Shown in pieces: positions 11,562-23,690 of a DNA stretch of 64,000 nt. The DNA lies in NCBI RefSeq assembly GCF_001632365.1, contig NW_024468571.1, forward strand, positions 1-64,000, given 5' to 3'. This stretch comes from Laetiporus sulphureus 93-53. Taxonomy: Eukaryota; Basidiomycota; Agaricomycetes; Polyporales; Laetiporaceae. The stretch's first letter is position 1, and each line of letters starts with the position of its first letter. The translations under genes were made by a program, and so were the position numbers. Below the pieces are notes generated by a model. That model made no database searches and was not told the origin of the DNA. It was given only the letters and a program-made list of their open reading frames with translations.

Positions 11562-13838
11562 GGCGCCGTCAAAGTTATATTCGAAGTTCAAGCTTGGTTG
11601 AAATTCAAGGTGAAACAATGTACACTAGAGGCTGAATTGTGTTGTATCACGATGTCTAGGAATTCTGGGAGGCAGAATCGCAATAGAGCAGTGCACAGGA
11701 TACTGTCAATATGTGAACACTATCACAGACGGTCATGTCCACAGAGCCGCTTATGCGCTGATGCAGCGACTTTGCGGCATCTTATGTTGATATTCGTTGA
11801 CGAACAGTGACCCGCTATCGCAATATGTGCCTGTATGGGAAACACGGTCAGAGAAAGGATTTACAACCTGGATCGTAAAGTGAGTGATTGCCAGATGCAT
11901 ACGATTTGCCAAATTGGAGGTCAATTGACCACCAGCAGTTCTATATGTGGGATACTCTCCGTGGTTGACGCTCAAGTCGAGAGGGACAGCTTCAAACCGC
12001 CGCATTTCGATAGAACATTCAATGCTCTAAAGTCAAAGAAAATGCTGTTTGCCGCCAGCCTGCACCTCACCGTGCGCTTGTTCTGCCCACCAGCGCGAAA
12101 CAGAACGCTCTCTGCTCTGCTGACGAGAACGTGATCTGGACTGTCATAAACGCCCTCGCCACTATCTCCCCATGCACATCAACATGTCCATGGACTTGTT
12201 CGTCGTTGACGCCACGGCCATCAAACCTATTTGCACACGTTCTTCAATCATATTTGACGCGTCCACTAGGATTTGTTATTATTATTTTCAGATCGCCGAG
12301 CACGACCATCCGACTCGGGGAGCCTTCATCTGGCTGATTCGGACAGCTCGAGAAATTTGTCGTTTCGTCGATTATCACCGCCTGGGCGGTAAGCACCACA
12401 GATAGCCTTCCTCCTCCTCGTCTTCCCAAGGCAGGACCCTCGAATCGCGGACGTGGCGTGAAGGCTGTGTGTCAGCAGATGCTGCTGTCAAACTTGACAT
12501 GGGCGGTACGCGGACTGACGGGGGAGTGCAGATGCTATGCGGATGTCCTGACAGGTTTGTGTTGCCCACTTGCTTCTTGCGGCCTCGTGTTCATCCAGTT
12601 GCGGTCCTGTTATCGCGACTCATCTGGTATAGCCTCAAGCTTCTCCATCAATACTAATAAGACTTGGTTCTCACTTACAGGCATTGCACTTGTAAGCAGG
12701 CGGCGAACTTGGCGTGGTGGACAGTATCCCCGTGTGCACGCGTAATGTGAGCGACCATGAACTTTGTTCAGCGCCTGAAATGATCGTCCTTGTCCAGAAG
12801 ACGCTTCTAGCGTCACGGACTCAGTGGGTTGAACGCGGTGCGTCAGGGAGGCTTCCATTAGATCCTTGGGCTGTGACTATGGAATTGACATGGGCGCAGC
12901 TCCTAGGTATTCGGGGACCACGACGTCCTTGCATTTTCTCTCTGCATCTTTCAAACCTGTGTGCGTGCGTGCTGCGGTACTGCTAGAGAGTCTCATTGTG
13001 GTGGCATAGCCTCAGCGGCGGCGACGGACAGGCAATCTCATGATCGCACTCGTGGCATCTGTGCCATTACGGCGATGTGGTTAACTCGACGATTCTTTGC
13101 GGTATGTGTGGTCTGATACCATCAATTCGACATCATATCCTGATAAGAAGTGTATGTGATGAGGCGCGGCGCCCCGAAGCTACTCCAGCCATCCACTTTG
13201 CCCTCCCTCTGTCCCGCGGCAGTGCTTACAGCTGTGATGTTCGTTGAGGCGCAGCGTGTCTATGATGCTATGCAGAATAGTGGTTATTCTGTTCCCAGAA
13301 TCGTCGCGAACTTCGAAGCGGTGCGGAAATGTGCGCAAAGCCTTCTCGTCGACTGCTGTATAAGGAAGATTAGATGCGGATGTGTATTCATTCAGCAAGG
13401 CACGTAGAATCCTCAGTCTATGTGCTGTAAGGACGCACTTAACGACGCACATACCGACCCGGAGAAAACGAGGTGATCGCGCTATACATGTCGTGCCTCA
13501 TGTTTTGCCCATGTCTGCAGCTGCTCAGATGCACATGGTTCTGCTTGGTCGCCCGCTAATTACACCGCTGGGCTGTGCATTATCGATGAACAGCGGTGTG
13601 CGTACAGCACCCGCAGAGAGCACCCCGATTGAATGGTTGGCTGTCTGCGTGATTTTTATATGGCTGTGTAGCAGGACAATGCACGCAGTCATGTGGGCGG
13701 TGTGTGTATTCCTGGAAGATACGGTATACATAACCACGTTGCGATGCGATGAGATGGGCGCATATATACATGTATTGCAAGAGCCGCCTTGGAAGCTCAC
13801 ACCCGTAGTCATCCTCCGCGACTGTCTACTCCAACGAT
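11562..13838. repeat. Duplicated upstream block of the broken F-box gene; no gene seen
   Basis: From about 12,290 onward this stretch shares many segments with 21,170-22,100, upstream of the intact F-box paralogue. Examples are the ACCGCTGGGCTGTGCATT segment (13,563 and 21,882) and the segment around 12,355, which occurs twice on the other side (about 21,185 and 21,555). No exon chain is conserved between the copies, so this looks like shared non-coding or long-decayed sequence. 11,562 to about 12,290 shows nothing I can identify. Confidence 0.55.
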
Positions 13839-15340
13839 ATGGACTCCATCGAATGGAAGCTGGAACGTCTCGCGGATGGGACGAAAAGATGGAGTATCAT
13901 CATATCACAACAGCTTGTAGGAACCGTAAGTGGGCAAACCCCATGTATGCGTTCCTATCCACTCACGTGCTGCACTGCGTTGGATCAAGGGGAAGGGGAA
14001 GGCAGGCCGTGCGGCCTCGTCTGAGGTAGTACCTGAGCTGGAACCAGTGATACAACTTCCCGAGGTGGAAACCGAGGCCGATCGAGGTATGGGAGAATGT
14101 GATCAACCATCTGTGGGTTGACTGGGAAGCTTTGAGTGAGTGCAGCCTCGTCTGCCGAGCGTGGTACCCTCCAAGTCGCTTCCACTTGGATAGGTGGATT
14201 GGAATCTGGAGTGTCCAGGGTGTGAAGGCCTATGTGAAGAAGCTGAAGCAGAGGCCCGAGCTGCACGCACAGTATGAACATATTCGGCAATATTGTGATG
14301 TCAGATCCATCAGCGCTGTCGGCGGCGGCGATCATGCTTGCTCACAAGCTGCCCCAGCTGGAAACGCTCTCAATCCAGTGGTCAAAGTGGGAGCCATGGA
14401 CGATGCACAGCGGCATCTTCCTGCAGCTCCCTGCCGCCTTCTCCGTCACTCGCCTCCTTCTCATTGAAGTCACATTCCCGTCTATCACTGTCTTTGGGTG
14501 CCTCGTCTGCGCCCTGCCATGCCTGGTCGAGCTCAAATGCTGCTATCTGACATTCACACATGACTACTTCCATGGTGATACATTTGGTCCATATTGCAAT
14601 CGCGTCAACATCAGGTCCTTGTCATTCGAGGAAGATCATCTGCCACCTGAGAAACTCATCGACTTCCTTACTCATCCTTGCATCTCGAGTCGCTTGCAGA
14701 GACTCATCATCAATGATAAACGTCAACCGGCTGATGGAAAACAATGGAAATATCAGCGACTATTGGATGCTGCATCTACCTCACTCTCAGAACTGCGATT
14801 GGATCTTAAGGACACTACTGCAGGTGTGCACTCTAGTTTCATGTAAGCATTCCTGCTAACCAGAGTCTGTCCAGATCCTGTGTTGTCCTTCACTCACAAC
14901 ACCTCACTGCAGAGACTATGGCTAAACACTTTTGAGGGGTTTGCAGTTTCTAACAAGGATGAATTGTGTCAGTTATTACTTTCAATCAAATCAGGCCAGC
15001 TCCAAGAAATTGTGATATTGGTCAAGTGGCTTCCAAGCACACTCATACATGGGGTGCAGCGGGGGTTGCTCGAAATCGCTCGCAATAAAGAGATTGATAA
15101 TTATCTTTCATCCGCCTCATTCAGGACACTGAAAAAAGTTGAATTTGCGCTGGATCATGGTGCTCTCGACCCCATTATGGCAGCTACAGCGGCCGAGGAG
15201 CAGTGGAAGCAGCAAATTGTGCCGTTATTCCCACGACTGACCGAACAGGGTATCTTCCGGTGAGTTTTACGTTTAGACTTATGCATTGACCTGTGTCACG
15301 ATATTGGAACTGCAGCGCCACAGTGAGGAATAATGGGTAA
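13839..15340 (+). pseudogene. Broken F-box protein gene, paralogue of 22,138-23,690
   Basis: The exon layout matches the intact paralogue: a short first exon from ATG 13,839, a main exon, an exon from about 14,875, and a last exon ending near 15,340. Two lesions break the frame. About 19 extra bases lie between the CTT and CCGATCGAGG that adjoin in the paralogue (about 14,060-14,080), and the F-box frame upstream of it runs into TGA. A second shift lies at about 14,265-14,300, where the paralogue has about five more bases. The remaining frames still read well, for example NHLWVDWEALSECSLVCRAWYPPSRF (F-box tail) and DYFHGDTFGPYCNRVNIRSLS, so the loss is recent. A protein from the second half only (start near 14,274) cannot be excluded. 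Confidence 0.7.
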
Positions 15341-16149
15341 CAAAATAACTTTTGATCTTGCGGCCTCTACCTCGTCTCTCGGCCTATTCGAAGTGTCGTA
15401 TGGCCCTGCACGCTCTTGGCTACACACCACGGTTTTTTCCACAATCCTACTCCATGTGCATCGCGCGCGAATGAATGACACATCCCATCATCCAGTTTCC
15501 CTCATACCGCCATCGCCATCCCGAAACTCAGACACTCCTCTTCTCTACCTCGTCTCCACCTTCTCCAAACCATCTGCGCCATGCGATCGCCCATCTCACG
15601 ACTGCTACATCCCTCATTCATACACTCTCAAGTACACGATGTCTACTGGTTTCAACCCACAAGATCTCGGCAACGGCTAGGAGTCTTGGTCGGAGTTCTC
15701 CAAACGACGTCTTTCCGACCGTTTCGTCGTCTTCATGGTAATTGTGGTGACATTAATTCGATGGTCTAGTTCGAGGTCGCGGGAGGGTCTCTGACTTGAG
15801 TGAATGATTCCGTACGAGTACATCGAACCAGAAGGATCTCGAACAAAAGACTCCTCGGGGCGCAGGGGCTTGATATTCATTCGCGCTGCGATGCATGTTG
15901 CGACACTCACATATCTGCGATGCCTGGAAGCATAATGTCAAGATGCCGCATACGATGAATGGTAGCAGTACGACAGCGATCAGACAGCGCAAGTCGAATT
16001 CAACGCTATAGTTTTCCCAACAAGTACCTTCCAACGGCCGAACGCGCAAATGAACTTTCATGTCCTCCTTCCCTGCAACCTGCGGTTGCTCAGCCAACCC
16101 CCTCTCCCCCCTCCAGGCAACCTCGATCCTCATCTCTCCTCTATCCCGA
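15341..16149. repeat. Duplicated 3' flank of the F-box block
   Basis: Segments of this stretch match 23,691-24,400 beyond the intact F-box gene, for example CTCTCAAG with the following bases at about 15,625 and about 23,998, and the CCGTTTCGTCGTCTTCA stretch at about 15,720. No conserved exon chain was seen. Confidence 0.5.
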
Positions 16150-16975
16150 ACTCGACCGCATAATTGCTAAACAGCGCACGGCACGACTACCAGCGCCAGC
16201 CATCCTATCAGCACAGCACTCAAGCAACGACGCACATTCGGTCACCTCGACCATTGCGAGCACAAACTCACCCCCCAAGACAGACGCATGATCCGCTGAT
16301 TTGCATGAACGTCATTGCGTGCCACCGGCGCTGGATCTCCTATGCACGCAGCGGGATCTTTTCTCCTTGAGCCAGCGCTCTGGCTGGAACTTCTTCACAT
16401 CAAAGTCTTCACAGCGCGCGGATGAACGTTCATGGGGCGGTGACAATCTGGCCTGCGCAAACGAGACGATGTCGACGCACGGATATGGAAAGCTGCTTGC
16501 ATGCGAGATGGAAAGAGGCGTGACGATGTATTCGATGACCTATCGAGCACCTTGTGAATGTGAGGGGCGGAGTCGCGCGAATGTAGGGAGCGGAATCCAA
16601 GGGCGGACCACGGCGTGTTCGACGACGTCGGAGATGCAATCGCAGCATATACGGGATGACGGCATCGAGGTACGCACGCGTGCGCGAGCTGTCGCGGGCG
16701 TCGAGTCGGTACCTCATCAAGTGAACGAATTGCTGACGTAGCCTGCGCTGGACGCCAGGCTGCTTGCAAAGCTCAATGGGCCCGATGAGGCACCACTGCA
16801 TATCTTGTGGGTTTGAAATCAAGACAGCGGCGGAGGATCTCAACGAGAAGTCTTGCTGGAATACATGGATCAGGTAGGGGGCGTTGGAAGTGTCATGGAT
16901 GGATCGGGGTCGTGTTGGCTCACTGGATGTTGTCGCGTACCCGGTACGTCTTAGGATCTTATCTACTGAAAGCAC
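16150..16975 (-). pseudogene. Cytochrome P450 remnant (I-helix to heme loop)
   Basis: This is the clearest of the three P450 remnants. An uninterrupted minus-strand frame (16,430-16,975) reads ELCKQPGVQRRLRQQFVHL, then AYLDAVIPYMLRLH. That is the typical order of the J-helix (E.A..P.VQ..LR.E) and the K-helix (LDAV..E.LR.H) of a fungal microsomal P450, but with Tyr in place of the K-helix Glu. Further downstream, in other frames, come FQPERWLKEKRS (PERW motif, about 16,360) and SCVCLGGEFVLAMVEV (heme loop with Cys, about 16,245). Frameshifts between these parts and the lost Glu make it a pseudogene. It lies on the opposite strand just beyond the broken F-box gene, the same arrangement as at 24.4 kb. 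Confidence 0.65.
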
Positions 16976-17487
16976 GAGATTATCGTTGTCCCACTGTTCA
17001 TTTTTCGTTTGTAGTACGGAGGATTTGTTGCTCTTTGACTTGATTATTGCAATATACCCAAGTTCCGTTCATCACCGCTTGCATTAGGCTCATAAATCAG
17101 CCTTCATACGGAAGACAGTCGTTCCTTATACTCAGGCTGAGACTATCACGGGGGGTCCAGAGGGAAGACCCCCCGTGGGAATGCGGAGTTTCAACGTGCC
17201 GACGGCAATTCGACGCTCGAAGCTTTGGCGCTGGTCGGACATGCCACGTGATCGCATTGTGCAGAACGCGTCTGTAAAGGACATCTTGCGTAGATCGTGT
17301 ATCTCTCGTGTATTTTAGCTATGTCGTCCCAAGAAACCAATGCCATACAGAGTATAAATCCAAGTGATGAAGAAGCAAGCAGAGAAATCCCCACCTTCCC
17401 TTCCTCTGCCCACCCAAGTAGCCCAAATGTGTGCAGCCCAACTCGACCGGCACTCTCGCTCTAGTAAATCAAGCCATCCATAGCTCT
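16976..17487. other. Short intergenic stretch, no gene seen
   Basis: Bases 17,085-17,145 repeat 4125-4180. Nothing else is recognisable. Confidence 0.5.
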
Positions 17488-17799
17488 TTATTCCTGTGTG
17501 TGAATCCAGCAGAGATATTGTACCTGCTGTATAGAAAGTAGCTTGGTAGGGACAATGTATAACATGATGCCCCGCTCACCGAGTGCTTGAGCTGCAAGTA
17601 GAGGGGCCCAGAAGACTGTCATCTTGCCCTGACCCGGTGCAATAACTAGAAAGACCTCGCGCCCTTGAATGATGTCTAGTCCGTGTTTGATCTGAAATTC
17701 TCGAGGTTGCGAGATTCCACACTTTCGAGAGAACAGCTCAGCAAGCCATTCAGCATTGATTTGAGGGTCACCGAGAGAAGACTGAGCAGATTCAGACAT
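17488..17799 (-). pseudogene. 5' fragment of a RecQ-like DEAD-box helicase
   Basis: A 103-codon minus-strand frame starts at ATG 17,799 and reads a Q-motif-like PREFQIKHGLDIIQGREVFLVIAPGQGK, followed by IMLYIVPTKLLSIQQ. This is the order Q motif, motif I (Walker A) and motif Ia of the RecQ-like helicases that are numerous in mushroom genomes. Motif I is APGQGKM where TG.GKS/T is expected. I could not find a following exon, and no DEAH box, motif III or helicase C domain is present downstream, so it is a truncated fragment. It sits among other duplicated debris, in keeping with a fragment moved by segmental duplication. Confidence 0.6.
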
Positions 17800-18885
17800 A
17801 TTTGCTACTTTAGACAGGACTTTGACCGTATGAATGTGTTAACGAATGTGCTAGCATTGAGTGACACGAGGAGTATGCAGGAAGACACGCTCAGCCTGAG
17901 GCGCGTCCTCTGGTCACGTGGTCGCGTTGTGGCGGTGGCGGTGGCATGTTCAAACTCAGCGTTCCCACGGGTACACTTCTCACTGGACCCCCTGGTGTTA
18001 GCTCGAGCCTAAGTCAGACGTACTCTCTAGAGGCGTTACAGGCATCGACTTCAGTCAAATCCATTCTCGACTCTCGACAAGGAGGACATGGCGGATGTGG
18101 TCAGTAGGCATAACATGCGGAGGATATGAGGGAGGAAGCAAGGTGTGATTTGTGGTGCATCGGTCACTTTCCGCGGTGAGACTGCGTTCATGCCATATAA
18201 AGCAATAAGGTGGTAGAGCCGGTGCCGGCAGCGCCCGCTACGACGAGCGCGGTTACTTTGCTAACCGGCGCTTCATGCGTTTCAAGCACTGAAAGCACTG
18301 AAATAGTAACACCGCCTGTCGTGTAATAAAATCTGCTCTTCATTACTGTGGTTTATCTTTTGGAGAGATGTGGCTTGAACAGGCTTGTTACTTTCTCAAA
18401 TCATTTCGTTTGTCAGTCATCACCCTAGAATTCGAATTGTGTGCGCGCCATTTCCATAATGAGCAGCTAGTTTGGCCACTTTTCAGTAATAGAGGAGCTC
18501 GAATACGATGTGGAAACAGAGGTACATAAATTGACTACATGATCCCTCATCGTGCCACATACAGACGCACAGGGAAAGAGATCACGAGACATGACGAGCA
18601 ATGGAGCGATCACTTCAGGGCAGACATGTGCCGCCGATCGCTAATTTTCGCGGAGAGCCTTGTGAGCTTCAAATCGACAAGACCCACTACTATCATAGCG
18701 GGAATATTTGGTGCATGGGTGAAGATGATGGCAAGCACAATTCGGCTGCAAACCTCCTACCCTTAGACATGCAAATAAATTGTGCATCAAAGGGGCCAAT
18801 CTGGTCGACTCGAAATGACACTGGTCGGCGAAAGGGTTTCAATGAGTAATCTATACAAGGTTTGACATGACAACGACAACATAAT
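17800..18885. other. Intergenic, no gene seen
   Basis: A plus-strand frame near 17,970 reads GTLLTGPPGV, similar to the first half of an AAA ATPase Walker A loop, but the Lys-Ser/Thr that should follow is missing and stops follow soon after. I do not call a gene. Confidence 0.4.
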
Positions 18886-20825
18886 TCAGATAGCAGTAAA
18901 GCATGTAGATAAGTGGTCCACCCAAGCCATCAATTTGCAGTAGCAGCCGGCGGAGGGAGACCAGCCAGGCGTGACCTTCTGTCGATGTAGCCTGTTCCGC
19001 AAGTGCACTTCATAGTTCCGCAGCGTCTCGCCTGGTCCAGGTGTGTAGAGCTGCTGCGCCCAGTGGATTAGGGCTACGAATCTGGTAAGTAACTCAAGCA
19101 ACGCACCTTTCCAGGACAATAGGCGTGCTCAATTCTTCGAGTTCGGCACGCCAGTTCAGTTCGTCGACCTCAAATACCAAAGGGACGGCGATGCCGAGCA
19201 AATGCCGACAATTACATAAGCAAATGTGGCTGTTGAGATGTCCGGCAGTTAATTCTATCTTTGGGACATTCCTACATTTCTTGTGTGAATTGCGGCTTGT
19301 GTAAACCCGAAATTGCGATGCGGACATCCCTGAAAAGAAGACTGCACACCCACAATCTTCTCACGGTTTGTGGTGTCCAGCTGCAGACAACCTCGGCGGG
19401 GATCACAGTGACGAATGGCTGTGTATCTCACTCTCACAAAGTCACAACATAGATGAGGAACAATAATGACATGGACAGCAGCTACTGCATGGTCCTGCAT
19501 ATTGCTGTCATCAAATGTGCTGAGATAGTCTGTGTAATTATTGCTTGGAAGCATTTTAACATTCAGGCTAAGCAACTCTGTGCATACATGTTGCAATCCA
19601 TGGTAAACCAGAGCACTAGGGAAGGTGCGACGGGAGATGGCAATAAAAATCGAGAAAATGTAAAGCAATCCTTCGGAAATAATCTCACCACTCCTGTTCC
19701 CTGCCTAGCGTTCCCACGAGCCACTTGGCTTACATAATACTCGGCATTTGCTCGGCATCGCCGTCCCCTCGGTATTTGAGGTCGACGAACTGAACTGGCG
19801 TGCCGAACTCTAAGAATTGAGCACGCCTAATCCAGACACTTGAGGCGGAACTCGAAGGGGTTGCCTTTTCGCTGTGTCACCTCAAATCTATCATCAGGGT
19901 ATCTCGCCTGCATCTCCTTCATGGCATCCTTCAGCCATCGTGGCACGGAGATCTTTTCGTCTACAGTCAGTCTTGAAGGACGATTCCCCAGTATCAGTGG
20001 AACTTACCGGCTGTGATGAATTCGGAGGGGCAGAAGGACGAGCCGGTTGTGGAGATGCTGTAGGGGGCGCTGCAGAAAGTGCAGCTTGTTGTGGCTCTGC
20101 GTCAGGAGGAGCCGAGCGTGAATGCCCAGCGCCGTTCGTTCTAGCAATCCGTTGCGCGAGAGGCGACTCAGACGCACTAGACGCCGTCGAGACAGGCGAA
20201 GCCGCTTGATTCGAGTCGCTCGTTGTGGCGACGGTCTGCGGAGCAGGGGGCACGTCCACCCAAGTCTCGCTGTTGGGACGAACAGGTGTCGCTGGCTGCA
20301 CTTCACCGTCGTCCTGCCCTCGTTTCGCCCGTTCGTCGACTGCCCAAGCTGGAGGATGCCTGCGCTTGGCGGCCACCCTCACTTGTTCAGCTTCCCTCAC
20401 GAGGTTGAGATGATACTCAGCATCCGAGTTGTACTCGACTGGACGGGGCCGACGATGTCGATGCCAGAACTTGCCTGATGCAGGTCAGATAAGGAGATAT
20501 AGCGAAAGGGGAAATTGGACTTACCACATGTGCCGCACTGCGACTTGTCACCGAGTGGACCCTTTCTACTGCCCACAGCTATGCTTTCTGGGCAACCACA
20601 GTTCGAGCAATGCCAAACCCCATATATCATATTCGGGTGCTGGCCATCTGCATATTCCTTCTCTTTGGCTTCTCGCTCGCGCTTCTTGAATATCTTCTGT
20701 GTCAAAACAACCCTCGCGCTCTTACTGTCAGGCGCAGCACTGCTGCTAGAGATAGGAATGTCGTTAGGCGTAATGGGAGTTATCGGCGTAAGAGGCGCAG
20801 CTGTGCCATTCTCTGAAACAACCAT
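18886..20825 (-). pseudogene. 3' fragment of a SNF5/SMARCB1-like gene, split by a transposon
   Basis: The pieces in order on the minus strand are: 20,825-20,525 and 20,474-20,008 with a GATA-like zinc finger (Cys73, Cys76, Cys97, Cys100, then KFWHRHRRPRPVEY after the intron); 19,952-19,830 reading ISVPRWLKDAMKEMQ to LKCLD; then, after the 706-bp insertion, YCPGK; and from about 19,053 LYTPGPGETLRNYEVHLRNR. This order is the C-terminal part of basidiomycete SNF5 subunits of the SWI/SNF chromatin remodeller. The SNF5 domain itself, which should lie upstream, is absent: the frame meets a TAA not far before 20,825 and the next sequence is the F-box block. With the insertion the frame stops at a new TAG (19,827-19,829). 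It is therefore a partial, broken copy; a complete SNF5 gene must exist elsewhere. Confidence 0.8.
19122..19827. mobile_element. 706-bp non-autonomous DNA transposon with TA target duplication
   Basis: The two ends are inverted repeats. The left end from 19,122 and the reverse complement of the right end from 19,827 both start GGCGTGCTCAATTCTT and agree over about 90 bases with few differences, then more loosely to about 110. The element is flanked by TA on both sides (19,120-19,121 and 19,828-19,829). Removing the element and one TA restores the SNF5-like reading frame exactly (LKCLD-YCPGK), which proves the borders. A TA duplication fits Tc1/mariner-type or related transposition. The interior (about 500 bases) shows no transposase motif, so it must have been moved by an enzyme encoded elsewhere. 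Confidence 0.9.
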
Positions 20826-22137
20826 GTTGGCAATTGTAAGAGAAGCTGCTGCAGCCGCGGCGGTCTTGATGTGGGAGCGACAGTGACATTATTGATGGAG
20901 TATCCGCATCGATCAGCGCTGAGACCTACTCGAGCTCCATGGCAGCGCAACGCGCGCGCTGCAGTAATTGACTGGCTTTGACTCTCGAGCAGGGCTGCAC
21001 TGTGACTTTGGACCTCAACGTTCTACCACGTTCGTAGTGCCGCTCTCTGGCGACTACGCGCTTGTATTATAAATAAACGGTCTATCTGTCATCGGCTAGG
21101 ATTTCTTGTTCTCAGAGTTATACAACACCGAGCGTGCCGATTCTGCAATGCGCAGCACAATCATTCAGCTCGAGGAGCCTCCCCTGGCTGACAATTCGAG
21201 GAAATGATGTTATATTGACTATCATCGCCTTGATGGCGAGCACCGCGAATGGCCTTCCTCATGTTCATGGGCCCCTCAAATCACGGATGCCGCATATCAA
21301 CATGGCCCTGTTCTTGCTATGCAGACACTGCGCTCGTAGGCAGGCGAAAGGGTGCTATATTCAGTATCTCCATGAGCACGCATAATGTAAGTCGTCCTTT
21401 GTCTTCTCCATTGCGGCCGATTCGCCGTCACACGCGTTGCCGTTCAGCTTCTCGCTGGCACCATCCATCCGCCATGCACGAGGTCATAGTCGCAATTTGC
21501 AGCACGAGCATACCTACTCGGCAAAATTTCTTTGGCTAACAACTCGAGGAATCGGCCGCTTTGTCGACTACCACTGCCTGGACGCTCGGTGCCTGAGATG
21601 GCTGTCCTTACCTGCAGACGCTCTTCGCGTTACGGGTGCGGCACGAATGCGGTGCATCTGACGAACAATGCTCCCTGTCAAACCTCGGGCTATGACTATG
21701 AGACGGCCTGTGACTATGGGATTGACGAGGCCCCTAGGTAGGACGCACATACTGACTTGGAGAAAATGGGATGATCATCATGCCATATGAATTATGTCAT
21801 GCGTCGTCTTTTGCCCATGTCTGCGGCCGTTCAGATACGCATGGTCCCGCATCATCGACTGCTATTTATACCGCTGGGCTGTGCATTGTCAATGAACAGC
21901 CGGGTGCGTACGGCACCTGCAGCTGATCGAATGAATGGTTGTGTGTCCTGCGTGATATGATCATGCTGTGCAGCGCTTGCATTGCGGGGTAATGCACGCA
22001 GTCATGTGGGTGGTGTGTGGATTTCCTGGAAGACCCATATGGTATCAGAATCACGTTGCAATGAGATGAGGTGGATACATATATTGCAAGAGCCGGCTTG
22101 GAAACCCATACCTGTGACGCTCCTCCACTCCAACGTC
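20826..22137. repeat. Duplicated upstream block of the intact F-box gene
   Basis: From about 21,170 this matches parts of 12,290-13,838 (see there). The motif around 21,185 recurs within this copy at about 21,555, so there is also a local tandem duplication. Near 21,063 lies TTATAAATAAACGG, a possible core promoter, but no gene start could be tied to it. Confidence 0.5.
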
Positions 22138-23690
22138 ATGGAATCCATCAAACGGAAACTGGCACGTCTCGCGGACAGGACGAAAATCAACTCACAACGG
22201 CTTGTACGAATCGTGAGTGGGCACTGACCCCATGTATGTGTTCCTAACCATTTACATACTGTGCTACGTTAGGTGAATGGCAAGGGTAAGACAGGCTATA
22301 CGGCCTCATCTGACGTGGAACCAACCATGCCGCAGCTTCCGATCGAGGTGTGGGAGAACGTGATCGACCATCTGTGGGACGACGACCGTGCTTTGAGGCG
22401 GTGCATCCTTGTTTGCCGAACGTGGTATCCTCCCAGTCGCTTCCATCTTTACACGAGGATCACGATCAGGAGTGTCAAGGATGTGAAGGCGTATGCGAAG
22501 ATGCTGAAGCAGACTCCCGAGCTGTCGGAGCGGGCGCACGATATGACAATAGTGGGCGATTGGGGGACAGATCGGTCCGCACTGTCGACGGCGGCGATCC
22601 TGCTCGCTCGCAAGCTGCCCCGATTGGAGCAGCTCCATATCGAGTACTCCGATTGGAACCCATGGACGATGCACAGCGACATCTTCCTGCTTCTCCCCGC
22701 CTTCTCCTCCATCAGTTGCCTCGATCTCCGTGATGTCACATTCCCGTCAATCACTGTCTTTGGGCACCTCGTCTGCGCACTGCCAGGTTTGGTCGAGCTC
22801 AAATGCTTCGATCTGAAGTTCACACATGACTACTTCCATCATGATACGTTCGGACCATATCACAACCGCGTCAACATCAGATCTTTATCACTCAAGGAAG
22901 ACTATCACGAGACACCTGAGAAACTCACCGACTTCCTTGCTCATCCTTGCTTCTCGAGTCGCTTGCAGAGACTCATCATCGATGATTTATTTCATGTGGC
23001 TGAATCGCAACACCAATGGAAATGTCAGCGACTATTGAATGCCGCGTCTAGCTCACTCTCAGAACTGCGATTGAGTCTTGTATACTTTGGACAATTGGCA
23101 CACAGCGAGGTGTCGACTGCAGGTGCGCACTCTTGTTTCATGTAAGCATTCTTGCTAACCACAGTCTCTCCAGATTCGGCGTTGTCCTTCACTCACAACA
23201 CCTCGTTGCAGAGCCTATGGCTAGCATTTCCTGATCAGTTGGGAGTTTTCGACCTGGACACATTGTATCAAGTCTTGCTTTCAATCACGTCAGGCCAGCT
23301 CGAAGAAATTGTGATATTGTTCAAGTGGTCTCACAGCACTCAAATCAATGAAGCAAATTGGGAAGTGAAGAACTTGCTCAAGATTTATGAGTCTGTTCGC
23401 CACAAAGAGATTGATAATTATCTTTCGTCTGCCTCATTCAGTACGCTGAGCAAAGTTGAATTTGCACTTGAATGTTGTGATACTACCAGGCTCAGCCATA
23501 GTGGGGTAGATACAGTGGCCGAGGAGCAGTGGAAGCAGCAACTTCTGCCATTATTCCCACGACTGACCGAGCGAGGCATCTTGAGGTGGGTATTCCACAG
23601 TTTGCGCCTAGACTCATGCATTCATCCATGTCGCGATATTGGAACTGCAGCGCCACAATGAGGGAACCTGGGTATGGAGACAACTTTTGA
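22138..23690 (+). CDS. F-box protein with degenerate leucine-rich repeats
   Basis: The model has four exons: 22138-22212, 22273-23122, 23174-23585 and 23651-23690, giving 458 residues. The F-box lies at about residues 44-85 (LPIEVWENVIDHL, then LVCRTWYPPSRF-type tail). The rest alternates short hydrophobic strands and polar stretches, as in the LRR-like regions of the large mushroom F-box families. F-box proteins couple substrates to SCF ubiquitin ligases through Skp1; the substrate is unknown. The main exon begins after an AG at 22,271-22,272 and has no ATG of its own; the first exon supplies the start and is conserved in the broken paralogue at 13,839. The last intron is optional: without it the frame ends at 23,661 instead. 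The ancestral copy of this block carried a P450 remnant downstream on the opposite strand. Confidence 0.75.

Noticed and set aside
17960..18010. GTLLTGPPGV on the plus strand, like an AAA ATPase Walker A loop
   Set aside because: The Lys and Ser/Thr that bind phosphate are missing, the frame stops soon after, and no second AAA motif was found.
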